Source: Chara braunii (taxonomy: Eukaryota; Streptophyta; Charophyceae; Charales; Characeae). Taken from it: a stretch of 28,073 nucleotides of DNA. This document shows positions 9,786 through 18,051 of the stretch, in pieces. How positions within the stretch are numbered: position 1 is the first letter of the stretch; the number at the start of each line of letters is the position of its first letter. The notes under the pieces are model-generated. The model did no database searches. It worked only from the letters and a program-made list of their open reading frames with translations, and was not told the DNA's origin. Made by a program: the position numbers and the translations under genes. The stretch is from NCBI GenBank assembly GCA_003427395.1, contig BFEA01000035.1, positions 1,359,845 through 1,387,917 of the forward strand, given 5' to 3'.

Positions 9786-10133
9786 ACCTCTCCCGTGAAT
9801 TACAAACTTCAGCTTCCACCTGACATGTGTCGTGTCCACCCAGTCTTCCACGTAGAATACCTCAAGGAATACCACGAATCCCCGCCCCAGTTCGCTGACC
9901 GCCCTTATCCTAGACCTCCACCGATCATGCTTCCAACAGGCCCAGAATTCATAGTCGAGTCAATCATAGGACGAAGAACAACTCAAGTATCAGATCACCC
10001 GGAACCAATCACCGAATACAAAGTAAAATGGACTGGATACCCTGATGAAGAATCAACATGGGAACCCCTTGATAATCTCAAGAATGCCATGAAACTTGTT
10101 CGTGCCTATGATCGTGCCTACCCTGTATCCTAG
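9786..10133 (+). pseudogene. Integrase C-terminus with chromodomain, element 1
   Basis: This segment continues in the same frame after the TAA at 9783. It carries LPPDMCRVHPVFHVEYLKEY, the usual link after the GPY/F module, and then a chromodomain at about 9948-10110: EFIVESIIGRR, ITEYKVKWTGYPDEESTWEP and NLKNAMKLVRAYD, with the aromatic residues of a chromodomain fold. It ends at a normal stop near 10131. This tail classifies the element as a chromovirus. In the family it binds modified histones or heterochromatin-linked features and so influences where new copies land. Confidence 0.92.
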
Positions 10134-10796
10134 CTATATCCTGACATAAACCCTAAATCCTCGCTTAAAACCCTGCTACAACCTCGCAACCCTGCTCTAC
10201 ACACACGCTTGAACCCAGCCCACCCTCCCCTCGACCCTGATTCCTGATGTCTGATATGCCATTGCCCTCGCCTAGCCTTGTCCCATCTGTCCTCTCCACT
10301 ACCTTGTCTCCCTTGTTCAATGCTTGTGGACCTGCGTGACGCCGGCGATAAAGGATCTAATGGCAAACACACGAGGACGATGGCCTGCTGCCTCACTGAT
10401 CATGGAGATTATACAGCTGGTTTGGCCACCCTGCTGTTTCATCGGCCGGCATCCCGACTAACAGGCTTACTGGAGCAGCAACCTGTGACATGGATCTTTG
10501 CATCAGTCTGCGACTTCCTTGCTTCCAGATCAGACCTCATTGCAGTTCGTGTACCGGACACACCCTAACACTTGGACTTTGGACATGTGAACCAATGCTA
10601 CGCTTCTTGGACTTCTACCTATCGCAGCCGCTGAAGACCGCTTCTACCACCTACTCCAAGACCTGATCAAGACCGCTGCAGATCCCTTTTCAAGACACTT
10701 GGACACTTTGTTCCTACATGAGACTTTGCTTCCCACTCCTTCGGACATACCAGCCCTTACATCCTGAACGAACACTTTCATTTTTCCTGACAACCT
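10134..10796. other. 3' non-coding region of element 1
   Basis: This stretch between the pol stop and the 53-bp repeat array has no conserved coding signal. One 96-codon frame (10278-10568) has no recognisable domain and is probably fortuitous. Confidence 0.6.
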
Positions 10797-11060
10797 TGTA
10801 GAACATCGTTAGAAAATCCCTGTTCCCCTAACCATTGTTTCCCTTACCCACTAGAACATCAATAGAAATTCCCTGTTTCCCTGACCATTGTTGCCCTTTC
10901 CCACTAGAACATCAATAGAAATTCCCTGGTTCCCTGACAATTGTTCCCCTTACCCACTAGAACATCAATAGAAATTCCCTGTTTTCCTGGACATTGTTTC
11001 CCCTTACCCAGTAGAACATCAATAGAAATCCCCTGTTCCCTGAACATTTCTTAGCTTCCC
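10797..11060. repeat. 53-bp tandem array near the 3' end of element 1
   Basis: Five units contain TAGAACATCAATAGAAATTC (first unit variant), CCCTG, and a TTGTT-CCCTTACCCA segment. The word GAACATC starts at 10801, 10854, 10907, 10960 and 11014, a period of 53, 53, 53 and 54. A weaker echo follows at about 11100. The array lies inside the element between pol and the polypurine tract. No coding role is visible. Confidence 0.9.
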
Positions 11061-11233
11061 CCTGTAGACCTACCCAGTTACATCATACCTTCACCTGTGC
11101 AGAACATCTGACAGAATACCCTGTGACTTGCATCACTCCCCTTCTCCTTTTCCGACCAGTAATCGGCCCCGTCCCGTCCTTCATAGTTCCTTTTTGTTTC
11201 CTTAGGTTTTTGCCAGCCGGGACGTTGCCTTTC

Positions 11234-11248
11234 AGAGGGAGGGGATAG
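11234..11248 (+). promoter_or_regulatory. Polypurine tract of element 1
   Basis: AGAGGGAGGGGATAG directly abuts the 3' LTR start TGTTACGG. This is the expected place and composition for the RNase H-resistant primer of plus-strand cDNA synthesis. Confidence 0.9.
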
Positions 11249-11729
11249 TGTTACGGACTCCACCAGGGCTCGATCCCTGGTCTACTTTTTGCTGTTTCTG
11301 CTGCATCCCGTTTTTGACCTGGCACCCTTTTTCCAAACCCCTCCTTTGGTACCGTCGGATTTTGGACAACTGGCGCCATGCTGCGATTCGGGCGCCACTT
11401 TCAAATGCCACATTTTTCAGTTCTGCCCTCGGGGCTTTTGCAGAAATGCCCCTGGTACCGTATGTGTCACCGGTACTTATACCGGCTCCCTGTACGGTAC
11501 GGGGACCCGGTCTCGTACCAGTTTCAGCTGCTGTACTCGTACTCAGTGGGACTTGCTCCTGTTTTCGGCATTCGGAATCCAAGACTTCAACTTTGTTTCC
11601 TTGCCACTGTGTCTGCGTCCGACCCTGAGTCGTGTCGAGTGAGTGAGTGTGTGTGTGTGCTCTCACTCTCTCCCTCTCTCTCCCCTCTCCCTCGGCTCTC
11701 CCTGTCTCCCTCAGCCCGTGCTCGTCACA
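11249..11729 (+). repeat. 3' LTR of element 1
   Basis: This direct repeat of the 5' LTR shares its TG...CA termini. About 13 single-base differences and one 1-base indel were counted by eye across 481 bases. It is followed at once by the CCAGG target duplication. Confidence 0.95.
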
Positions 11730-11734
11730 CCAGG
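11730..11734 (+). repeat. Target-site duplication, right (CCAGG)
   Basis: This exactly matches the five bases before the 5' LTR. The following CCCACACGTTTTGG resumes the 24-bp array of 2342-2439, so the empty site can be read directly. Confidence 0.9.
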
Positions 11735-11785
11735 CCCACACGTTTTGGCCCAGGGCTGTGGTAGGCCAGGCCACTTGCGACACAG

Positions 11786-11793
11786 TATAAATA
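11786..11793 (+). promoter_or_regulatory. TATAAATA box-like site downstream of the 24-bp array
   Basis: TATAAATA lies about 50 bases after the last unit of the interrupted array and 42 bases before an ATG (11835) that opens only a very short frame. The arrangement of repeats, TATA box and short leader is compatible with U3/R of another LTR, or a host promoter, into which element 1 inserted. No gene follows, so this is only a candidate. Confidence 0.35.
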
Positions 11794-11855
11794 AAGAGGC
11801 AGCGCCCAGTCATTAATTCGTTCGCCTGTGAGCCATGCGGAAGTGCTGCTGGAGC

Positions 11856-12094
11856 GACGCAGACACAGTGGCAAGGACACAAAGTTGAAGTCTTGGATTC
11901 CGAATGCCGAAAACAGGAGCAAGTCCCACTGAGTACGAGTACAGCAGCTGAGACTGGTACGAGACCGGGTCCCCGTACCGTACAGGGAGCCGGTATAAGT
12001 ACCGGTGACACGTACGGTACCAGGGGCATTTCTGCAAAAGCCCCGAGGGCAGAACTGAAAAATGTGGCATTTGAAAGTGGCGCCCGAATCGCAG
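11856..12094 (-). repeat. Inverted 239-bp fragment of the element 1 LTR
   Basis: This is the reverse complement of 11381-11619, the middle of the 3' LTR, with the same length and only a few mismatches. It lacks both LTR termini. Some variable sites match the 5' LTR (CGTACGTG context) and others the 3' LTR, so it is not a simple copy of either. It lies 127 bases beyond the 3' LTR and forms an inverted repeat with it, with a 236-base spacer. Confidence 0.92.
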
Positions 12095-12584
12095 GTGCCC
12101 GAAGCTGAAGTGGGCTGAGGAAGACGACGGCGGCCATAGCTGAGAGGAGGAAGACAACGGCGGCCGTAGCCGCCAAGCTGCTGACGTCAACAGAGTGTAC
12201 AGAACGTGTGTATGAGGCGTGGATATTCAGGGTGGATCTTCATGTGTGTGTGCGTGAGTGAGAGGGAGGCTGATGGTGGAGACAGTGTTCGGTTGGGACG
12301 TCAGACAGTGTTTGGCGGCCATAGCCGCAAGTTGTAACAGTTAACGTAAGCTGGGTTCCTGGCCAGAGGACATATCTCTGAGTTTTCTGTGTGGGCGCAT
12401 GGCGCCATTGCAAGTTCATTGCCGATTCTGAGTTGATGAAGTTGGTTTGCCATCAGCACATACATGTATGCATGCTGCAAGCGAGATTGAGACAAGTCCG
12501 AATGCAGTTTGATCTTTGTGTGTGCATGTGGCCACATGTGGGTGCATGCGTGAATGTGCATGTGCGTGCTTGTGTGTGTGTGCA
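12095..12584. other. Unassigned DNA with a GT-rich end
   Basis: GACGGCGGCCATAGC and AACGGCGGCCGTAGC repeat within 12120-12180, and a third GGCGGCCATAGCCGC occurs near 12314, a loose repeat of one short motif. From about 12500 the sequence is rich in GTGTG and GCATG words. No gene is supported. Confidence 0.4.
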
Positions 12585-12690
12585 CTACTGTGTTCACCCC
12601 AATAGAACGGCTGGCCATTATAGGTGCATTATAACTGCAGTGTAGATGCAGCGATAATGACCGGACGTTCTATTCGGGTGAAGACGGTAG
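12585..12690. mobile_element. MITE-like inverted-repeat element, copy A
   Basis: This 106-bp element has terminal inverted repeats: the left end CTACTGTGTTCACCCCAATA matches the complement of the right end, which reads TTCTATTCGGGTGAAGACGG then TAG. Inner arms are GGCCATTATA and ATAATGACC. It belongs with copies B, C and D (GCAGCGATAATGACC in the right half, GTGAAGACGGTAG at the end). It encodes nothing, as expected for a non-autonomous DNA element. No clear target duplication was found. Confidence 0.75.
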
Positions 12691-13089
12691 GCCAGCGATG
12701 GTACACGACCCAATACAAGGCCCCCAGTCTCCGGAGTACTATATCGGCCTCACCTTTGGAACAAAAACTTGTAGGCACGGAACAGATGCCTCCCATAGTG
12801 GAAGGTAGGAAACGACTATGCCGAACCATAAGCAGCATCTATGCTCCGAATGCAACTTGCAGATGAACCAGACTATACACAATGATACAGCACAAAACAA
12901 AACACAGAAGTAGTGACAGATTGTTTCCTCGGACTTGCACCAACTCATCAGAAGGCTGAGCCCTCGACAGTCCGCTGCATCCCTCCACAATCCCTTCAGT
13001 AATAACCAGCTCCAAACCCTGCCAATGGGTAAACACAGCAAAGCATGCAGCATCGCATGTGCGAGGCAACTTATAGCACAGCATAGCCG
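12691..13089. other. Unassigned DNA between two MITE-like copies
   Basis: No domain is recognised in either strand. It separates copies A and B, which are in the same orientation. It shows no evident similarity to the interval between copies C and D. Confidence 0.4.
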
Positions 13090-13640
13090 GCAGGCAGCAA
13101 GGAAAGTGGGTGGGCAGGCATGCAGTAGGGCAGGCCCACAACAACACAACAAGGCCCTCAACACACAGTAGCACTGCCGTCTTCAACCGACTACAACACC
13201 CGAACATTATGGCTGTATTTGGGGCAGCTTTCCATCCAGATACAGCGATAATGACCAGGCGTTGTATTCGGGTGAAGACGGTAGACAGCACATGGTAGGG
13301 CAGGCGGGCGGGTGTTCAGGCAGGCAGGTGGGTGGGACACCAACATAGCAAGGCACACAGCAACAGAGAGACCCACGAGCACAGCAAGAAACAAGGCGGA
13401 CTATCACCTACTCACATCATATGGAAAACCCAGCGGACTGTAGGTTCACACCACCATCAGTAGCCAGGAAGCCACTAGACGAATGTCTGTTACCACTGGA
13501 AAACACTGACTCAGGCATCTCATGCAAGAAAACCACCCTAATAGTGTTGCAGGCACTTCACGCACACAGGCAACGACTACTTGGCACAACTTTAGAGGTA
13601 CTGGACTACAACACTCAGAGAAGTACAGGAAAAGGCTACA
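13090..13640. repeat. Diverged dispersed repeat, copy 2 (carries MITE-like copy B)
   Basis: Collinear with 740-1125: a G-rich GGCAGG/GTGGGTGGG part, then CTACTCACATCATATGGAAA, GCCAGGAAGC, AACACTGAC, GACTACTTGGCACAACTT and ACAGGAAA. The MITE-like copy B (13173-13284) sits within its left part and has no equivalent in copy 1, suggesting that it inserted later. Confidence 0.55.
13173..13284. mobile_element. MITE-like inverted-repeat element, copy B
   Basis: This 112-bp relative of copies A, C and D runs from a TGCCGTCTTCAACCGACTAC-like left end to TTCGGGTGAAGACGGTAG on the right. It has the shared middle (GGGGCAGCTTTCCATCCAGA, then TACAGCGATAATGACC). The left inverted repeat is more diverged than in copy D. 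Confidence 0.75.
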
Positions 13641-13709
13641 CCATGCTGCAAACAGACAACCACCCAGAGCTAACAAGCATAAACTTGTGAGCTCTGCACC
13701 TTTCCATAA

Positions 13710-13710
<1 letters not shown>

Positions 13711-13743
<33 letters not shown>
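13711..13743. repeat. (TG)n microsatellite
   Basis: A perfect TG dinucleotide run of about 16 units. Confidence 0.95.
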
Positions 13744-14229
13744 AGAGGGAAATGAGTAGCAACAACTTGCACGCTCCCTTGGCCTGAAGAGCAGAGAGTG
13801 ACATGCATGGATTCAAGCTACAGGAAGGGTAAGGTGGGAAGGAAGATTGTAAGTCTTGTTAACTTTTTGCAGATGGGGTGACAATGAGCTGGGTGAATGT
13901 CAACCAAGTTTGCCAATTAGTAGACTTCACCACTTGCCATTCTCACCAGCAATGTCTGTCCGGCTCTGATTTTGTGGTGCAGATCGAGTGATCTCAGGAG
14001 GATTTGTGACTGTAAACGTGTATTTTCATGGCATACTGGTACACAGTGAGAAGGATGATCTGTGCGACAAGACATCTTGCCCGGTTCAAATTGGTGACTT
14101 TGTCTTCCGAAACAAACAGGACCTTCCTTGGTTCACACCACCGGTATTTCATTCCTCTATTGGCCCATTCCACGCGCACCCGCCCACCCACCCCGCACCT
14201 CGTTGCTTTCTGGTCCCTCCACTCTCCCA

Positions 14230-14232
<3 letters not shown>
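13744..14232. other. Unassigned DNA
   Basis: A 100-codon frame at 13988-14290 runs into the poly-T tract and shows no domain I recognise. I do not call it a gene. Confidence 0.4.

Positions 14233-14262
<30 letters not shown>
14233..14262. repeat. 30-base poly-T tract
   Basis: An uninterrupted T run followed by TTAAAG-like sequence. It could be the reverse-strand tail of a retroposed sequence, but no body was recognised next to it. Confidence 0.9.
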
Positions 14263-14267
<5 letters not shown>

Positions 14268-14709
14268 AAGAGACCACTCCAATCTATTAGTGGGGAGCAA
14301 CACGTGCTGGGAACTGGGCCCAGCGTCCCTTTTGAAAATTTACAGAGTCATTGAGAGACCGGGGCCATTACCCGGCTTCGGTTGAAGACTATTTGACAAC
14401 TATTAATTTTCTGTAAACCTTTCTTCTTGTTGGAGTCCAAGAATATTCTGTACAACGACCCCTGCGCCTCACTACAGCAAGACTTGTCACGAAAGAGCCA
14501 CCATCTCTCCAGGAGCTTGCCCTCCTACCATCCTGATAGTGTTTCTATTGGACCCAGCCATTTTTTGTCATGTAGCCCCCCTGTCCCTTCCCCGTCTCTC
14601 TTCCATTTTTCTCCTTTGTGGCCCTGCCCTTCTCCTTCATTACATCATGCCACTGCACCCACCAAGATGTCTGGACGGTAATACATGTCAAGAAATCAGG
14701 TTACGCTTG
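14263..14709. other. Unassigned DNA before element 2
   Basis: No gene or repeat terminus seen. The stretch ends at the first base of the long LTR. Confidence 0.4.
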
Positions 14710-15287
14710 TGATAAGCCAAGTTCCGCACATCGCGGCTTACGTACCCTTCGGGCTAAACCCCGAAGTAAGCCCCAATTACGGATCTCGGCGAGGAGATGG
14801 GTGAGTGGGGGTCAGGCCTTCAATTTCCGGGGATCATTGCATGCAGTTTTCGAATTTGTCCTTGTCTTTCTGCAGATTAGCTTCACGCGGCCGATTAGCG
14901 GCCGTGCGGGAGTCTTCAATATAATTTCGGTTGTTTCAACTTTTTAATTTCTTCGCTAAGTATGCACGCGCGTGTCCATTTCCGCTCATGTGCCAACGTT
15001 TTTTCTTGCTTCTCCTTTGTCTATGCACACTCCTTCATCTTCCTCCACACCCTTCTGGTGCGAGTGATTGGTCGTCAGTTGGGCTGGTCGGCTCAAGCCA
15101 TAAGAGTGAACTTAAGTGCGCGGCTTGAACCTAAACCCCAATTGTGCGAAAATTCCAATCCTCACGCCTTCATTGGCCTAATCCTCCTACCTTCGTTGGC
15201 CTTCTGGAACGTTCTTCCTTCTCTCCTCCTCATGTACCACCCTCGGGTTCCCCGCATCACCTGCTGGTGCCCCGCCACCTTCCACTC

Positions 15288-15294
15288 TATAAAT
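15288..15294 (+). promoter_or_regulatory. TATA box in the 5' LTR of element 2
   Basis: TATAAAT within CTCTATAAATTTGTGC. It is conserved at 22276-22282 in the other LTR, including the following TTTGTGC and a downstream CT-rich block. This suits a core promoter at the U3/R boundary about 580 bases into the LTR. Confidence 0.6.
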
Positions 15295-16134
15295 TTGTGC
15301 GGCCCTCTCCTTTCCTCCCCTTTGATCTCGGCTGCAATGCTGTGCGAGCTACACGCAAAGGCTGCAGCGCAGAACCGGCTCGACATGCCCAAGGACGGGC
15401 AGAGTGACGGCGTTGGGTAACCTCAGCGTTAGTTTCGGTGGGTGGTAGTCGGAGGGACTGAGCAGCGGCCAGTGGAAGGGCCTTTTGGCTATGCTGGTGT
15501 GCCTTTGGTTGGATATGGTGGCTGCACACGTAGAGTGCCAGCATTAACGTTGTTCAATCTGAATTGCGAGGAACTTCTGCTTCTTCTCCATCACTGCTTT
15601 GTCCGGGTGTCCATGTGTGCCAAAGACTAACTGAGTGAAGTAAAACGTGTGCATGACCTTAGCTGTGAGTGTCGAATGGATGCAGGATGATTCATTGTCA
15701 AAAAGTCTATGCATGTAGGGTGTCATAATGGTGAGGATGCATGGTTGAGTGGAAGTCAATTGGTTGCCCTCACTCTCGTAGATTGGATTGGTCTCAGTCA
15801 TCTACGTGGATGTATGAGTGTGATGATACCCCCTTGCTCTAACTGATTCGGTGTTCCTCGCGCTGGGCGCGAGAGCAAACCTGTCACATTGCCCCCTTTC
15901 AATATCCTGTTCCTCTCGCGCATGAACGTGAGGCAACTTACCCGCCTAATCACTCAGTGGAGTCAGCGCGTGTATACAATAGGAAGTCAGGGGATATCAG
16001 GCATGAAGGTCACGTCATAATGCCTGATTTCCTCCATGTAAGTCATCACCATTTTTGTTCAGTGATAATTTTGTTGGGGTTGTCCTCGCTGTCTTTCTCG
16101 TGCGGTGACTGAGTGTTAGGGCTAGGAACTACGA

Positions 16135-16557
16135 TTGGAACTGAAATTGTATGGAGTCGAGGTTGGCCAGTTTGAGTATAAGCGCAGGCAACTGCCGTCG
16201 TCGGACCTCATATCAATCTGCCATAACAGCATCCCTGAGTTCCCGGTTGCAGACGAAGGCGGAGTCTACTGCGATGCGGATGTTAGGAGGACACTTTTGC
16301 AGACCGATCGGGTTCACCTCTACAACCCATCGAAAGCGTGCTCCATCGGCGGGGAGGGATTTGTGCTGATTGATCAGTTTGATGTGCCCCAGTTGATTCG
16401 AACATATTCTGACCTCACTGTGCTGCCCTGGTCGGCTGCGAATGCCACGTGGAATCTGCAGTTTGACTGCAGGTGGTGTTGGGGTACCAAGGGGCCATTC
16501 CGTTCCAGATCTCTCCCCGCCATGCAGGTGCACTTCCGGTGGGCTTCTGGGTCCTAG
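16135..16557 (+). pseudogene. Reading frame inside the LTR of element 2 (unknown protein)
   Basis: This 140-codon frame starts with ATG at 16135, late in the 5' LTR. I do not recognise a family. The segment VADEGGVYCDADVRRTLLQT and the following DRVHLYNP (about 16246-16330) is found in the 3' LTR copy too (about 23250-23335). Over the 23 codons from GVYC to YNP the two copies differ at five positions, all third-base and synonymous. Outside this core the copies differ by frameshifts and amino-acid changes. In the 3' LTR the frame is closed soon after, by a 2-base deletion near 23362. It may be a relic coding region captured by the LTR or a chance frame; the synonymous bias in the core is the only positive sign. 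Confidence 0.35.
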
Positions 16558-16891
16558 TACGTCTATGCCAACTGCCGTTGGATAGGAAAGAGTCCAACCG
16601 GTCCAACGATTGCGATTAACTGAACCCGACGGACTCTGACATTCTTCCTTGGTCCTTATGAAAGGGTGGCATGAATGTAGCGTAGGTTAGGCCCGTTTCT
16701 TCTTTTTAGGTTGTTTATGCTTTCTTTGTTGAAGGATTTGTCTCTTTTGTGGATATAACTCTGCTGAGAAAGGGAAATTTTGAAACGTATTCCACATCTC
16801 CCTCTTGCTTTTCGCAATTCTGTCATTGCCCTTGTCAAGTTTGTGTTTCGTAACGTATCCTTGGGACTGAGGCGAGAACCCCAGTTTTGCC

Positions 16892-16908
16892 CTGGTGGTC
16901 CAATCCCC
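16892..16908 (+). promoter_or_regulatory. Possible primer-binding site of element 2
   Basis: TGGTGGTCCAATCCCCC begins eight bases after the LTR end and starts with the TGG expected of a tRNA 3'-end complement. The inner part does not fit a normal T-arm well (no C at the G53 partner), so this is weak. Confidence 0.25.
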
Positions 16909-17211
16909 CACCCAAAATCCTTGGCCACGCCCCACCTACTGTAATTGGCGTTCTCACAGGTACAAGAGGCTGCGAGTGGCGTGGTATTAGGGCTGATTCA
17001 TTTCAGCTCTGAGGTTCTCTCGGAAAGTTTTGACCTTTAAGACAGGTGCCTCGTCACCGTTGTGACGTGCGACAACCTCCCAACGACTTTAACCGGAATC
17101 GAGGCCGATGTGGAAACCGTGCTATGCCCGAGGATCAGCACGAACAGCCAGGGGGCAACCCATGCTGACTACACTCAGAACCCCCTGGATCTCATTCCCC
17201 CTCCGGCCTAG

Positions 17212-17844
17212 GCTCCTATCTTCGAAGGAGATAAGACAGACACTTGGACATGGCTGGCCGCCTTGAAAGCTCAGGGTTGGTCGGATGAGCTGCTTAAAGA
17301 ACGGATTCCTGGAGGTATCGATGGCACGGCACCAACACGGTATCAACAGCATCTGTTCACTACTTGGCGGAAGTTTGAAAAACAGTTCCTTGAACGGTTT
17401 GAGCATCTGCTGCGGGCTTGGTTATGGTTCCTGTGGGAGTACATGCAGCAACCCTTGCAGTCTCTTGTGCGATACACGGAGCTATATTCCGATCTGGCTG
17501 ATCACTCCCATGTTGACGAAAAGATGGTCTGGGCTGACTTCGTCCGTGGGCTGGCGGATCCGAGGCTTCGAAAGCAGAATCGAAAGAAGTGTAGCCCGAT
17601 CGATCATACACTGACTGAACTGCTTAAATTCGCACTTAAGTATCGGAAGGAAAATTACGGCGTCACTCCCAATTCAGATTCGGATGAGGACGACCCTACG
17701 GGCCTCAGGCGCCATCGCTTGATGACGACTGCTAAGATGTTGGAGAACCGCTTTGGCCTAAATCAGGCCAAGGAAACCATGGATTGGAAGGCGACTTCCT
17801 CCTCACCCACGAAGCGAGGTAACGCGGCCGAGGTGCAACCTTAA
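17212..17844 (+). pseudogene. gag: gag-like region of element 2
   Basis: The open frame lies between TAG (17209-17211) and TAA (17842-17844). It begins FEGDKTDTWTWLAALKAQGW, continues with LFTTWRKFEKQFLERF, a LQSLVRYTELYSDLADHSHV segment and WADFVRGLADPRLRKQ, and then a charged tail. This pattern (FxG near the start, W-x-x-F-x-x-x-F-L-x-x-F, then QSL-x-x-Y-x-x-x-F-like and F-x-x-GL) is that of the retrotransposon gag capsid family. The frame has no ATG at its head and is probably a piece of a longer Gag with an upstream nonsense codon. The same frame would lead to the zinc knuckle at 18010. Confidence 0.75.
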
Positions 17845-18009
17845 AACAGCTCACCACTCCGCTCGCTGCAATTGCCGAGATGATGCAGGGTTGGGCTAGG
17901 CAGTGAGCTGTCGCGGTCGCCCAAAGGCAAAAAACAGGTGGCTATGGTGCAAGGTGCTGCTGCCGCCTCTCGACCTGCCCTTGGAGCTGCTCAAGCTCGG
18001 CCAATGCAA

Positions 18010-18051
18010 TGATTCAACTGCAACCAGCCGGGACACGTGGTCAAAGGTTGT
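18010..18051 (+). pseudogene. CCHC zinc knuckle remnant of element 2
   Basis: Translation in the gag frame gives stop-FNCNQPGHVVKGC, that is X-X2-C-X4-H-X4-C with TGA (18010-18012) in the place of the first cysteine. One base change from TGC or TGT accounts for this. The knuckle would otherwise bind packaged RNA. Confidence 0.7.

Larger units (their letters stand above)
2440..11729 (+). mobile_element. Ty3/gypsy chromovirus LTR retrotransposon (element 1), broken
   Basis: This is a 9,290-bp element with two 481-482-bp LTRs beginning TGTTACGGAC and ending GTCACA, a tRNA primer site, a polypurine tract and a 5-bp target duplication. The domain order is gag with a CCHC knuckle, protease, RT, RNase H, integrase and a C-terminal chromodomain, which defines a chromovirus of the Ty3/gypsy (Metaviridae) group. 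Chromodomains of this family are known to steer integration toward particular chromatin. By hand the LTRs differ at about 13 substitutions and one indel, so the insertion is fairly young. Coding is nevertheless interrupted by several in-frame stops (5436, 6000, 6759, 8911, 9783) and at least six frame changes, so this copy could not make an intact polyprotein as sequenced. A mate-pair adapter at 3514-3551 means the leader may be misassembled. Confidence 0.95.
14710..16883 (+). repeat. 5' LTR of element 2
   Basis: Homologous to 21696-23909 from TGATAAGCCAAG to GAACCCCA. It carries a TATA-like box at 15288 and a 140-codon frame at 16135-16557. Relative to the other LTR it lacks about 39 bases near 16478, where GGTGGTG is followed directly by TTGGGGTACC. 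Confidence 0.88.

Noticed and set aside
11835-11888. Possible host gene start after TATAAATA
   Set aside because: The ATG opens only about 18 codons before a stop and runs into the inverted LTR fragment; kept only as a promoter-like site.
11232-12176. 314-codon minus-strand frame
   Set aside because: It reads through the antisense 3' LTR and then the inverted LTR fragment, so its two halves are related only by the inverted repeat. No domain is present.
13446-13808. Minus-strand frame with His-Thr repeats
   Set aside because: The His-Thr run is the translation of the (TG)n tract; the rest has no similarity to a known protein.
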